Assembly (NCBI GenBank): GCA_028279555.1
Contig: JANQNO010000008.1
Span: forward strand, 372,001 to 436,000
DNA from: Sphingorhabdus sp.
GTDB taxonomy: Bacteria; Pseudomonadota; Alphaproteobacteria; Sphingomonadales; Sphingomonadaceae
Direction of reading: 5' to 3'
DNA: 64,000 nt
Below the pieces are notes generated by a model. It saw only the letters and a program-made list of their open reading frames with translations. It made no database searches and was not told the origin of the DNA. A program made the position numbers and the translations under genes. Positions within the stretch are counted from its first letter, which is position 1; every line of letters begins with the position of its first letter. Positions 1-8,612 of the stretch are shown here, in pieces.

Positions 1-1131
1 CTGCCTCCTGACCTATGGACCTCGTTGCCCCGGCGGGAGCTGATGATCCGCATCGGCGATGATATGGGGATTGATCAGCCTTGGCGACCGCTCAGCTGGT
101 CACCTGCAAAGACGTGGAATAGTCTGTTTTCTCTTGCTGTTCCGCTGGCCGGCTTGCTGCTGTTTGCCCTGCAATCCAAGGAGCATTTCGGCAAATTGCG
201 CCTATTGATTTTCGGATTGGCACTCTTCAGCGCAGTTCTTGCAATGCTGCAAATGGCCGGGGAGCCAGGGAATCCGTTTTATCTCTACCGGATTACCAAT
301 GATGTTTCGCCAGTTGGCCTATTTGCCAATCGCAACCACCATGCCGTGTTCCTAGGCTGTATGGTCTTGGCGCTGGGGGCTTATTTCACAACATTTGAGC
401 GCAGGGAACCTTATGCACCGCTGAAAACTGCCGGAATCATTGTGAGCATAGTTTTTTTCGTTCTGCTCGTTTTGGTGACCGGTTCACGCGGCGGCCTTCT
501 GATTACATCCATAGCGCTCATTCTGGCGCTGGTTATCATGGCCGGCTCTGATATTCTCGCACCGGCTTCCAGGAAAGCATCGAGGATTGGCTTTTTCAGC
601 AGTCGTACATTGGCGCTTGGGATAGCAGCTTTTGTGGCCGCAGCTGCCTTGACGGCAATTGTGTCGGGCAGATCGCTTGCTGTAGAACGTTTTTTGGCTG
701 ACGATGGTGTCGAAGGCATCCGATTGCAGCTTCTGCCGGTTTATTTCCAAATTGCGCTTGATTTCTTTCCCTGGGGCACCGGCTTTGGATCCTTTGAGCA
801 TGTCTACCGCATGTATGAGCCAATCGAATTGCTGAGCTACAAGTATCTGAATTTGGCCCATAATGACTGGGCGCAGTGGATCATCGAAGGCGGGCTGGCT
901 GGCCTTTTCATCGCTGCAGGCGTTTTGGGCTGGCTCGTGGTCCGCAGCATTCAGGTATTTCGCTCAAGACCTGGAAACAACCGCAACCGCCGGGCGCTGC
1001 TACTGATGCTGTTTGTGTTGTTGTTGCTTGCCAGCCTTTTCGATTATCCACTGCGAACGCCCGCCTTTATGGCCATTGTTGCTATTTTGGCAGGCCTGCT
1101 GGAAAGAGATGCATCGGCCGCAAGGAGATAG
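1..1131 (+). CDS. O-antigen ligase/polymerase family membrane protein, 5' end missing
   Basis: The reading frame is open from base 1, so the gene starts upstream of the window; 376 residues are visible. The visible part has about eight hydrophobic segments, the polar stretch SPVGLFANRNHHA typical of the periplasmic loop region of the WaaL/Wzy/ExoQ superfamily, and a second signature (LNLAHNDWAQWIIEGG) near residue 285, which is the conserved H-N-D motif of this superfamily. Members either polymerise polysaccharide repeat units or transfer polymer to an acceptor in the periplasm. It lies upstream of a Wzc-like kinase, so a role in exopolysaccharide polymerisation is likely. A separate Wzy-like protein lies at 14925-16232, so which of the two is the polymerase cannot be settled from sequence alone. 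Confidence 0.85.
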   Translation: MPPDLWTSLPRRELMIRIGDDMGIDQPWRPLSWSPAKTWNSLFSLAVPLAGLLLFALQSKEHFGKLRLLIFGLALFSAVLAMLQMAGEPGNPFYLYRITNDVSPVGLFANRNHHAVFLGCMVLALGAYFTTFERREPYAPLKTAGIIVSIVFFVLLVLVTGSRGGLLITSIALILALVIMAGSDILAPASRKASRIGFFSSRTLALGIAAFVAAAALTAIVSGRSLAVERFLADDGVEGIRLQLLPVYFQIALDFFPWGTGFGSFEHVYRMYEPIELLSYKYLNLAHNDWAQWIIEGGLAGLFIAAGVLGWLVVRSIQVFRSRPGNNRNRRALLLMLFVLLLLASLFDYPLRTPAFMAIVAILAGLLERDASAARR

Positions 1132-1480
1132 CCTTTCGATTACTGGAGATCAGCGTACGTTAAGGGTTTATTCTTTAATTGAAGTCGACTAGACAAATCT
1201 CGGTTTTTGGTTGATGAAATGGAAGCACAGTCAGCATCCGGCCTGTCCTTCACGCGACCGAGAAGATTCGATTTTTCATAATTTTGATTTTTTGTGGAGT
1301 AGGAATTAAGAAGTTGTTCTTATTGTGTAATATGAGCAGATTTCGTCATAGTGCCAGCATCGAGTCAAAAGAAGGCTTCAAGCTTGGATCAAAGACGCAA
1401 ACGGCTTTCCAAAAGAAAAACCATGCGTGGAGTGCGCCCGCCTTTCCGCCAGCCCCTGGTTGCTTCGGCAGGATGGATTG
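1132..1480. other. Intergenic region between ligase-family gene and Wzc-like kinase gene
   Basis: About 350 bases without a convincing gene. The part around 1265-1345 is markedly AT-rich, which fits a promoter for the downstream kinase operon. I could not pick out a clear -35/-10 pair, operator palindrome or terminator hairpin. Short open frames here lack ribosome-binding sites and resemble nothing. Confidence 0.5.
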
Positions 1481-3691
1481 ATGGCTTCTGCTCTAGCCCC
1501 GCAAGATCACTTTCAGCCCCAAAAATCCGCACCCTCCGCCGAGAATAGGGGGGAAGCAGGCACATTTGGCTTGCCGATTCTGGAAAGATTGTGGCGGAGC
1601 ATCCTGGCACACAAGATCACCATCGCAGCCATTTTGGCCCTTGCGCTTGTGTCGGGGCTGGTTCTGACTTTGCTTGCCACACCTTTGTACACAGCGACGT
1701 CACGGATAGAAATCAGCCGGCAACAGGATAATGTAACCGATGTTGAAGGCGTTGAAACGGAAGACTTCAGTCGCGATCTCGAATTTTATGGGACGCAATA
1801 TTCACTGCTTCGGGCGCGCTCGCTCGCGGAGCGGGTCGCCCGGTCCGAGAATCTTGCGGGTGACGATAGCTTCTTTGAAGCATTTGGGATCGACCCAGAT
1901 GTAGCGTTGTCAGGGCGTTCACGCGCCGACGCTCGACGCAAGGCAGAGAGAATGAGCCTCGTCACCAACCTGCTGGAAGACAATATTCTGATTGTTCCCG
2001 TTAGAGGTTCGAGTCTGGTCGACATTCAATTCACCAGCCCTGACAGAGGACTGTCTGCCCGAATTGCCAATGCTTGGGTGGAACAGTTTTCCGAAGCAAC
2101 TCTGGACCGCCGTTTTTCATCGACCAATGATGCGCGCAAATTCCTTGAAAAGCGCTTGGAAGAACTGCGCGAAAAACTGGAAGAATCCGAAAGACAGCTC
2201 AATTCCTACGCTTCTTCAAAAGGTATCGTCTCGCTTAATGCTAACCAGGATGCCGAAGGACGAACCACGCAACAACAAACACTTGCTGGCGCCGATTTGG
2301 TTGCAATGAACGAGGCGCTTGCCAAAGCGACTGCTGACCGGATTGACGCGCAAAGCCGAGCAAATCCAAGCGGTGGCATAAACGACAAAAACCTGACAAA
2401 CAGTGCCATCAATGGGTTGCGCCAACGGCGCGCAATTGTAGCCTCCGAACGCGCAAAGCTGCTTACTCAGTTTGAACCACAATATCCTTCGGTACGTGCG
2501 CTCTCTTCTGAAATTCAAGCACTTGATCGAAGCATTGCGATTGAAGAGGGGCGAATAAAGTCTAGCGGACGCAATGAATATGCAGAAGCATTGCAGCGCG
2601 AACGGAGCTTGAAACAGCGCGTAGCGCAATTGAAAGACCAACTCGTCAACCAACGAAGCAACGAAATCCAGTACAATATCTACCAACGCGAAGTTGATAC
2701 CAATCGTGAACTTTATGATGGGCTTTTGCAGCGTTACAAGGAGATCGGCGTTGCCGGAGTGGAATCGAGCAACATTTCGGTCATCGACAACGCACGTGCA
2801 CCCAACCAGCCATCAAGTCCCAACCTGGCACTCAATTTGGGGCTGGCGCTGCTGGCTGGAATCGCACTGTCAGGCGCATATGTGTTTGCAAGGGAGCATG
2901 TTGACCAAAGCCTCAGAGATCCAAGCGATGTCAAAAGTCAGCTTGGACTGGCCCCATTGGGTGTGGTTCCCAATGTGGAAACGGAGGATGTCATTCAAGA
3001 ACTGCAAGATCGCAAATCTGCCTTGTCTGAGGCTTATTTCTCCATTGGCACAAATTTGTCGTTTTTGACCGAAAATGGTGTCCCGCAAACAATGATGCTT
3101 ACCAGCAGCCGACCAAACGAAGGCAAAACCACATCCGCGTACGCCATCTGCAGAGTATTGCAGCGTATGGGCAAAAAAACGGTTTTGGTCGACGCAGATA
3201 TGCGCAACCCTTCAGTCCATTTCCTGTTCGAGATTCAAAACGACGCGGGTTTGAGCAATTTTTTGTCTGGTGATGACGATCTTGAAAAGCTGATCGCAGA
3301 TTTACCCGACCAATCTGTTAGCGTTATACCGGCCGGGCCTGCACCGCCCAATGCCGCCGAGTTGTTGACAGGCGACAGGCTGGCGGCCTTGTTGCGCCGG
3401 CTATCCGAGGAATTTGATCACATCGTCGTTGACGCTCCCCCGATATTGGGAATTGCCGACGTACCCCTCCTGGTAAGCAGGCTGGATGGTGTCATTTTCG
3501 CAATAGAAGCAAATGGTCCCAAATTGGCAGCCATCAATTCCGCCATTGACCGTGTTCGGTCCGTCAATGGCAACATTTTCGGCGCGATCGTGACCAAAGT
3601 GACTTCGCATAATTCACCATATGGTTATGGTTATGGCAGTCACTATGGCTACGGCTATGACCGCCAACGTGACTCCGAAAAGGCATCCTGA
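1481..3691 (+). CDS. Wzc/ExoP-type polysaccharide co-polymerase with BY-kinase domain
   Basis: Inner-membrane protein of 736 residues that controls chain length and export of Wzy-dependent polysaccharide. Order: a proline-rich cytoplasmic N-terminus, first membrane segment near residue 45, Wzz-type periplasmic region with coiled coils (about 160-400), second membrane segment near 450-470, then a cytoplasmic bacterial tyrosine kinase. Walker A is SSRPNEGKTTS with Lys549, Walker A' is VLVDADMRNP (about 568), Walker B is VVDAPP with Asp651. Six tyrosines (714, 716, 718, 722, 724, 726) form the autophosphorylated tail cluster. The ATG at 1481 is chosen because the protein then starts as in relatives; an in-frame GTG at 1427 would add 18 unlikely residues. 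No outer-membrane Wza-type gene lies in the window, so it may lie upstream. Confidence 0.93.
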   Translation: MASALAPQDHFQPQKSAPSAENRGEAGTFGLPILERLWRSILAHKITIAAILALALVSGLVLTLLATPLYTATSRIEISRQQDNVTDVEGVETEDFSRDLEFYGTQYSLLRARSLAERVARSENLAGDDSFFEAFGIDPDVALSGRSRADARRKAERMSLVTNLLEDNILIVPVRGSSLVDIQFTSPDRGLSARIANAWVEQFSEATLDRRFSSTNDARKFLEKRLEELREKLEESERQLNSYASSKGIVSLNANQDAEGRTTQQQTLAGADLVAMNEALAKATADRIDAQSRANPSGGINDKNLTNSAINGLRQRRAIVASERAKLLTQFEPQYPSVRALSSEIQALDRSIAIEEGRIKSSGRNEYAEALQRERSLKQRVAQLKDQLVNQRSNEIQYNIYQREVDTNRELYDGLLQRYKEIGVAGVESSNISVIDNARAPNQPSSPNLALNLGLALLAGIALSGAYVFAREHVDQSLRDPSDVKSQLGLAPLGVVPNVETEDVIQELQDRKSALSEAYFSIGTNLSFLTENGVPQTMMLTSSRPNEGKTTSAYAICRVLQRMGKKTVLVDADMRNPSVHFLFEIQNDAGLSNFLSGDDDLEKLIADLPDQSVSVIPAGPAPPNAAELLTGDRLAALLRRLSEEFDHIVVDAPPILGIADVPLLVSRLDGVIFAIEANGPKLAAINSAIDRVRSVNGNIFGAIVTKVTSHNSPYGYGYGSHYGYGYDRQRDSEKAS

Positions 3692-3717
3692 TTATCGTTT
3701 GGACCGCCACACGCAAC

Positions 3718-4902
3718 TTGGCTATCTGGCTTTTCGCATCGGCAATTGCCGCCTTCAGCGGATGGCATGCCTGGTCAATGGTAAACCAAAACCGCATCCC
3801 GGAGTTGGCCATGACCAGCATCCCACCCAATGGGTTCGCCTACGGCAAAGCCGCTCACCTTCGTTTTCTGAGCAGCTTCGCGCAAAACAGCAATAGGCAG
3901 CCCGACAAAACTGATCCCTCTTGGGAAATTTGGGCCCGTAAGGGTTTTGCTATGGAACCGACCGACCCGAATGCTGTTCGCATGGCTGCACTTGTTTTTG
4001 ATGTCAACGGAGACAGGATCAGGGCGCGCAAGTTGATGCGATCAATTTCGTCCCTAACCAAACGGGATCGCATTACCAACATTTGGCTAGTAGAAGACTA
4101 TGGCCGCTTGGGCGATGTCGAACAAATTCTCTACAATTATGACATAACACTGCGAACCAGCAAACCCTCAGTCGACGTGCTGATACCCGTTATGGCGTCA
4201 GCGCTTCAGCAGGACGAGTTCATTGCCCCGTTCGTCTCGCTGCTGCAGAAAAAGCCACCTTGGGCCCCAAGATTCTGGATGCGCGCGGTGCAGGTACAGC
4301 CCTCTTTGATAAATGTCGCTCGACTTAGGAAAGAAGTTCATAACAATGGCCTGCCAGTTGAAGGCAGATTTGATGCCACCTTGGTAAGGGAATTGGTTGA
4401 AGCCGGGCAAATTTCAGCAGCTCGCTCGCTGGTAGCCCGAATAGGAGAAGGCCAAGGCTCTGGGGAATTGGTCCGCAACCCGAACTTTACAAGGAAAGGG
4501 TCACTAGCGCCGATAGATTGGCAATTGGCATCCGAAGGCGAATATAGTGCCCACATAGATGCGGAAAAGAACCAGATGATAGCCAGCGCTATTCCCGATT
4601 CTAACGGACGCTTTGCGCGGCAGCTGATAGCTCTGGAGCCCGGCAGCTACCTGCTGAAAGTGGTACTTTCGGAGCCATTGCCAGAGAATGTGGATATGAC
4701 GGTCCAGTTGAGCTGCGCGCTTGTCCCGAACAACTCTCGTCCCCCTTTCCGGTTTGTCGTGTCTGGCAAGGGTAGCCGAGAGAACATCAGTATTCCCGAT
4801 GGCAATTGCCGCGACCTGTTTCTGGATGTCAATTTTGCTATCCCCGAAGATGGTGATTTTGTTGATCTTTTCATCGACTCAATCAACATCATCCCGGCTT
4901 GA
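3718..4902 (+). CDS. Membrane-anchored TPR-like protein of the polysaccharide locus
   Basis: 394 residues if started at the TTG. One hydrophobic segment at the N-terminus (residues 1-20) is followed by an alpha-helical region with TPR-like spacing (about 60-240) and a C-terminal part (about 250-394) that reads as a beta-rich, carbohydrate-binding-like domain (for example RNPNFTRKG and LEPGSYLLKVVLSEP). The start is uncertain. The frame is open back to 3673, just after a stop, so initiation overlapping the end of the kinase gene at a rare codon is possible and would complete the membrane segment. I do not recognise a named family. Its position right after the Wzc-like kinase suggests a role in assembly or export of the polymer in the periplasm; this is inference. 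Confidence 0.7.
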   Translation: MAIWLFASAIAAFSGWHAWSMVNQNRIPELAMTSIPPNGFAYGKAAHLRFLSSFAQNSNRQPDKTDPSWEIWARKGFAMEPTDPNAVRMAALVFDVNGDRIRARKLMRSISSLTKRDRITNIWLVEDYGRLGDVEQILYNYDITLRTSKPSVDVLIPVMASALQQDEFIAPFVSLLQKKPPWAPRFWMRAVQVQPSLINVARLRKEVHNNGLPVEGRFDATLVRELVEAGQISAARSLVARIGEGQGSGELVRNPNFTRKGSLAPIDWQLASEGEYSAHIDAEKNQMIASAIPDSNGRFARQLIALEPGSYLLKVVLSEPLPENVDMTVQLSCALVPNNSRPPFRFVVSGKGSRENISIPDGNCRDLFLDVNFAIPEDGDFVDLFIDSINIIPA

Positions 4903-4923
4903 TTCTCATTGGTTAGGTATAAC

Positions 4924-5817
4924 ATGGCCGGAACCCTTCCCTTTCAGCCATTGATCATCATAGGCGCAGGCAGATCGGGAACCAATATTCTTCGCGATGT
5001 GCTGTGCCACCTCCCTGAATTTGCCACCTGGGATTGCGATGAGATAAACCCGATCTGGCGGCACGGGAATATTGGCCATCCCAATGACGAATTTAGCTCG
5101 GAAATGGCGCGCCCCGAAATTACCGCATTTATCCGCAGCCGCTTTCTCAATGCCTGGAAACAATTCGGGAGGCCTAGATTTCTTGTTGAAAAGACATGCG
5201 CCAATTCTCTGCGTGTCGGCTTTGTCGATGCCATTTTTCCCGAAGCGAAATATCTGTTCCTCGTGCGGGATGGTATGGATGTGGTGGCATCAGCTCAGAA
5301 ACGTTGGCGCGGCGAGCTCGAAATGGAGTCCCTGACCTATTATTGGGCAAAAATCCGCTACACACCCAAGCTTGACCTTCCAATCTATGGCTACCGATTC
5401 ATCAAATCGCGCTTTGGAATGTTATTCGGACAGTCTGAGCATATGAGTTTCTGGGGACCTCAGTTCAGCGCTATGGCGGAAATGACGCAAGCTTCGCTGG
5501 CAGAAGTTTGTGCCCGCCAATGGGTTGAATGTGTTGAACAAAGCAGCGCGGCTTTCGCACCAATGGCAGATGGAAAGGTTCTCAAAATCCACTATGAGGC
5601 GTTGACAAGAGGTCCGGGAGAATTGGTGGCTACCATCTCGGATTTTCTGGGGATAGAGCCAACGCAAGCGCAAGTTGCAGCAGCCATTTCCGACGTTACG
5701 CATCAATCCGTCAGCAAAGGCCGCAAGTCGCTTGGAGAGGAATCAGAAAAGTTGATGGCGATCATGGCACCGACACTAGTAAAATTTGGATATCCGGCAG
5801 ATTTCGCAAAGAGGTAA
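4924..5817 (+). CDS. Sulfotransferase family protein (first)
   Basis: 297 residues starting at the ATG; a TTG five codons upstream is less likely. The 5'-phosphosulfate-binding loop is IIIGAGRSGTNIL at residues 11-23, the hallmark P-loop-like motif of PAPS-dependent sulfotransferases. FLVRDGMDVVASA near residue 115 matches the 3'-phosphate-binding segment (R-D-x-x-D/R-x-x-x-S). The C-terminal part (ISDFLGIEPTQAQ) is the usual helical end of the family. Substrate cannot be read from sequence; the setting within an exopolysaccharide locus that also carries the PAPS-making genes cysD and cysNC points to sulfation of a polysaccharide repeat unit. Confidence 0.85.
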   Translation: MAGTLPFQPLIIIGAGRSGTNILRDVLCHLPEFATWDCDEINPIWRHGNIGHPNDEFSSEMARPEITAFIRSRFLNAWKQFGRPRFLVEKTCANSLRVGFVDAIFPEAKYLFLVRDGMDVVASAQKRWRGELEMESLTYYWAKIRYTPKLDLPIYGYRFIKSRFGMLFGQSEHMSFWGPQFSAMAEMTQASLAEVCARQWVECVEQSSAAFAPMADGKVLKIHYEALTRGPGELVATISDFLGIEPTQAQVAAAISDVTHQSVSKGRKSLGEESEKLMAIMAPTLVKFGYPADFAKR

Positions 5818-5855
5818 GTGATAGACCAGCATCTGCGAACTGTACCATTGCTTGT

Positions 5856-7049
5856 TCAACGGGCCGCATCGGCCATTATCTCGGTAATGCCATTGGCGAT
5901 GCACTGCATATGCTCATCCTCCAAAGTCGGATGGACAAGAAATGCCATCGAATACTCTCCCAATTCGCGTGCGACCGGATGACGCTTGGCAGGGCGCAAA
6001 TCATTATTTTCGAAGGCTTTTTCAAGATAAACTTCTGAACAGCTTCCATGCATCACTGGCAGGCCCAGCTCAACAAGGGCCGCGACAATGCGGTCCCGGT
6101 CCCAACCCGTTTTCAGCCCATCAGGCCGCACATAAGCATACAGCCGATAATAGGCGTGAGTTATGCCATTACCTGGTTCCGGAAGCCGCACCGCGGTCGG
6201 AAAATGCCTGATTGCATTCGCAAGGTGGGAAGCATTGCGCGCGCGGCGCGCGGTTATGTCATCCATGCGCTTCAACTGTATGCGGCCCACCGCCGCTTGC
6301 ACTTCCAGCATCCTCCAATTGGTTCCAAAAGTTTCGTGGACAAAACGGAATCCTGGCGGATGGCTGCGGTTGTAAACAGCGTCCCAATCCTTGCCATGAT
6401 CCTTGTATGACCACATGCTCGACCAGCGATCATGATTGTTCAGGGTGACCATTCCGCCTTCGCCGCCAGTGGTCATGATCTTGTCCTGACAAAAGGACCA
6501 AGCTCCCATATCGCCGATTGAACCGACGGAATTTTCGCCAATGGCTGCCCCGTGCGCCTGAGCGCAATCCTCGATGATGGCTGCTCCGACATTGTCGGCG
6601 AGCTCTTTTATGGCCGGCACATCGGCTGGCCAGCCGCCCAAATGAACGGGAATGATTGCTTTGGTTTTTGATCCCAGAACCGGAGCGATGGTTTCGGGTG
6701 AAATATTACCGCTCTGCAGATCGACATCAGCAAAAACGGGTTTTGCGCCGGCGGTAACGACGCAGCTGACCGACGCAATGAAAGTGCGCGGCGTGACGAT
6801 AACCTCGTCGTCTTCTGCCCCACCATTTCTTGCGCCAATTCCCAATCCCTGCAACGCCAGGTCAAGCGCAAGAGTGCCATTGGTGAGTGCTATCGCGTAT
6901 TCTGTTCCAGCCCATAACGCGAACTCACGTTCAAACTCGCGTCCGATGGAACCAGTCCAATAGTTGACTTTGTTGGATAGAATTACATCGCGGACCGCGG
7001 CAGCCTCTTCGTCTGTAAATTCGGGCCAAGAAGGAAAGCTGACTGTCAT
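5856..7049 (-). CDS. DegT/DnrJ/EryC1/StrS-family sugar aminotransferase
   Basis: 397-residue PLP-dependent enzyme. The PLP-binding lysine is Lys190 in GAWSFCQDK-I-MTTGGEGG, and the cofactor-ring aspartate is Asp161 in IIEDCAQAHGA. The N-terminal TNGTLALDLALQGLGIG stretch is the usual phosphate-binding region. The family transaminates keto-sugar nucleotides, typically at C-3 or C-4. It is transcribed together with the nucleotide-sugar dehydrogenase that starts at 8371 (47 bases between them). The exact sugar is unknown; a 3- or 4-keto intermediate of a UDP-sugar is the natural guess from context. Confidence 0.9.
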   Translation of the reverse strand: MTVSFPSWPEFTDEEAAAVRDVILSNKVNYWTGSIGREFEREFALWAGTEYAIALTNGTLALDLALQGLGIGARNGGAEDDEVIVTPRTFIASVSCVVTAGAKPVFADVDLQSGNISPETIAPVLGSKTKAIIPVHLGGWPADVPAIKELADNVGAAIIEDCAQAHGAAIGENSVGSIGDMGAWSFCQDKIMTTGGEGGMVTLNNHDRWSSMWSYKDHGKDWDAVYNRSHPPGFRFVHETFGTNWRMLEVQAAVGRIQLKRMDDITARRARNASHLANAIRHFPTAVRLPEPGNGITHAYYRLYAYVRPDGLKTGWDRDRIVAALVELGLPVMHGSCSEVYLEKAFENNDLRPAKRHPVARELGEYSMAFLVHPTLEDEHMQCIANGITEIMADAAR

Positions 7050-7096
7050 TTCAACGGAAGCTGTTCGTGAAGTCTATAACCAAAAAGGAGGGGCAT

Positions 7097-8371
7097 CTAT
7101 AATCTGCCATCCACAATAGCGCGATCCAAAATCCCTTTGACATCAAAAATTACGCAGTTTTCCTTGCCGAACATTTTTAGTTGGCCTGCGGACATGGCGC
7201 GAAATTCTCTATGCGCGACCGCCAGCACAAGCGCGTCATATTGGCCGGCTTTGGGCTCAACCAATGCTTCACCAATTTCTTCTGCCGCCTCCCCCGGGTC
7301 TACTTGCGGATCCCAGACATCAACGACGATACCATAGTCCCGCAGCTCGGATACAATGTCGACGACCCGTGTGTTGCGCAAATCAGGGCAATCTTCCTTG
7401 AATGAAAGCCCCAACACAAGCACCCGCGCTTTCCGAACGGGTATGTCCTTGTCGATCAGCAACCGGACCGTCCGGTTTGCCACATAGGCACCAATACGGT
7501 CATTCAGCCGCCTGCCAGCCAGCACAACCTCGGGGTGATACCCCACCTCCACAGCCTTGTGGGTCAGGTAATAGGGATCAACACCAATGCAATGGCCGCC
7601 AACAAGGCCTGGCCGAAAATTAAGGAAATTCCATTTTGTCCCGGCCGCTTTCAAAACATCCAGAGTATCGATCCCGAGCCGATCGAAAATTACAGCCAAT
7701 TCGTTTACCAAGGCGATGTTCAAATCGCGCTGGGTGTTCTCGATCACCTTGGCCGCCTCTGCAACCTTGATCGAAGGAGCCAAATGTGTGCCCGCTGTAA
7801 TGATGCTTGCATAAAGCGCATCTACTTGCTTGCCAACCTCTGGCGTCGAGCCGGACGTAACTTTCACAATGTCCGGCAAGCGGTGTTCCTTGTCCCCCGG
7901 ATTAATGCGTTCGGGGCTGTATCCGGCAAAAAAGTCGCGATTGAAAACCAATCCGCTTTCAGATTCCAGTATGGGAACGCAAACCTCTTCGGTGGCGCCG
8001 GGATAAACCGTACTTTCAAAAATGACGATGTCGCCCTTACTCAGCGTTCGACCAACTGTTTGAGATGCCTTGCGCAGCAAAGTCATATCGGGGACTTTTG
8101 CCGAATTGACCGGCGTCGGCACGGCAACAATATATATGCCGCAGTCATTCAACAACTTAGGCTCTTCAGTATAGGACAGGAACTTGGCTTCTTGCAGTTC
8201 GCCGGCATCCATTTCCAACGTGCGATCCTGCCCGGCGCGCAGCTCTTCTATCCGCCCTAAATTCAGGTCAAAGCCAATAGTTGGCCGAATCTTTCCAAAC
8301 TCAACCGCAACGGGCAAACCGACATAGCCTAGTCCGATGACCGCGATGACGGGATTATCTGATGGCGACAT
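7097..8371 (-). CDS. UDP-N-acetylhexosamine 6-dehydrogenase, WbpO/TviB type
   Basis: 424 residues. The NAD-binding Rossmann motif GLGYVGLP lies at residues 13-20, and the catalytic cysteine is Cys261 in GLVGGHCIGVDPYYL. YSPERINPGD near 151-160 is characteristic of the WbpO/TviB branch, which oxidises UDP-GlcNAc or UDP-GalNAc to the uronic acid in two NAD-dependent steps. That makes UDP-GlcNAcA or UDP-GalNAcA the likely product, though motif reading cannot separate the two. It is the first gene of a minus-strand pair with the aminotransferase. An AsnB-like amidotransferase starts divergently at 8613 and could amidate such a uronic acid. Confidence 0.92.
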   Translation of the reverse strand: MSPSDNPVIAVIGLGYVGLPVAVEFGKIRPTIGFDLNLGRIEELRAGQDRTLEMDAGELQEAKFLSYTEEPKLLNDCGIYIVAVPTPVNSAKVPDMTLLRKASQTVGRTLSKGDIVIFESTVYPGATEEVCVPILESESGLVFNRDFFAGYSPERINPGDKEHRLPDIVKVTSGSTPEVGKQVDALYASIITAGTHLAPSIKVAEAAKVIENTQRDLNIALVNELAVIFDRLGIDTLDVLKAAGTKWNFLNFRPGLVGGHCIGVDPYYLTHKAVEVGYHPEVVLAGRRLNDRIGAYVANRTVRLLIDKDIPVRKARVLVLGLSFKEDCPDLRNTRVVDIVSELRDYGIVVDVWDPQVDPGEAAEEIGEALVEPKAGQYDALVLAVAHREFRAMSAGQLKMFGKENCVIFDVKGILDRAIVDGRL

Positions 8372-8612
8372 TAGTGCTCCAGGAAATAAATGAGGGAAAC
8401 GGGATAATATCGCCCAAAAAAACGAACGGCAAAGCGCGCAGTAACCGGAAACGTCATATTCAAATCGCCGAAAATCCTTGTCAGCGCGTTAGCTTGAGCC
8501 ACCGTGATATTCAATCAATTTGTTGCCGGTCTTGCATATGACTTGTCGGCCTTGGGACGATCATGTACGGCCCACCGATCACCACGACAATGTTGGCGTT
8601 GGAGTAGAGTCT
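8372..8612. promoter_or_regulatory. Divergent intergenic region, dehydrogenase and asnB-like genes
   Basis: 241 bases between two divergently transcribed starts, so it must carry promoters in both directions. An in-frame extension of the asnB-like gene runs into it, but Cys2 of that enzyme fixes the start at 8613. No clear operator or hairpin is visible. Confidence 0.4.

Noticed and set aside
1284-1548. Short plus-strand frames upstream of the Wzc-like kinase gene
   Set aside because: Two overlapping frames of 65 codons with no similarity to known proteins, no ribosome-binding site and overlap with the kinase start.
7535-8260. 241-codon plus-strand frame opposite the nucleotide-sugar dehydrogenase
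   Set aside because: Shadow of a gene with intact Rossmann and catalytic motifs.
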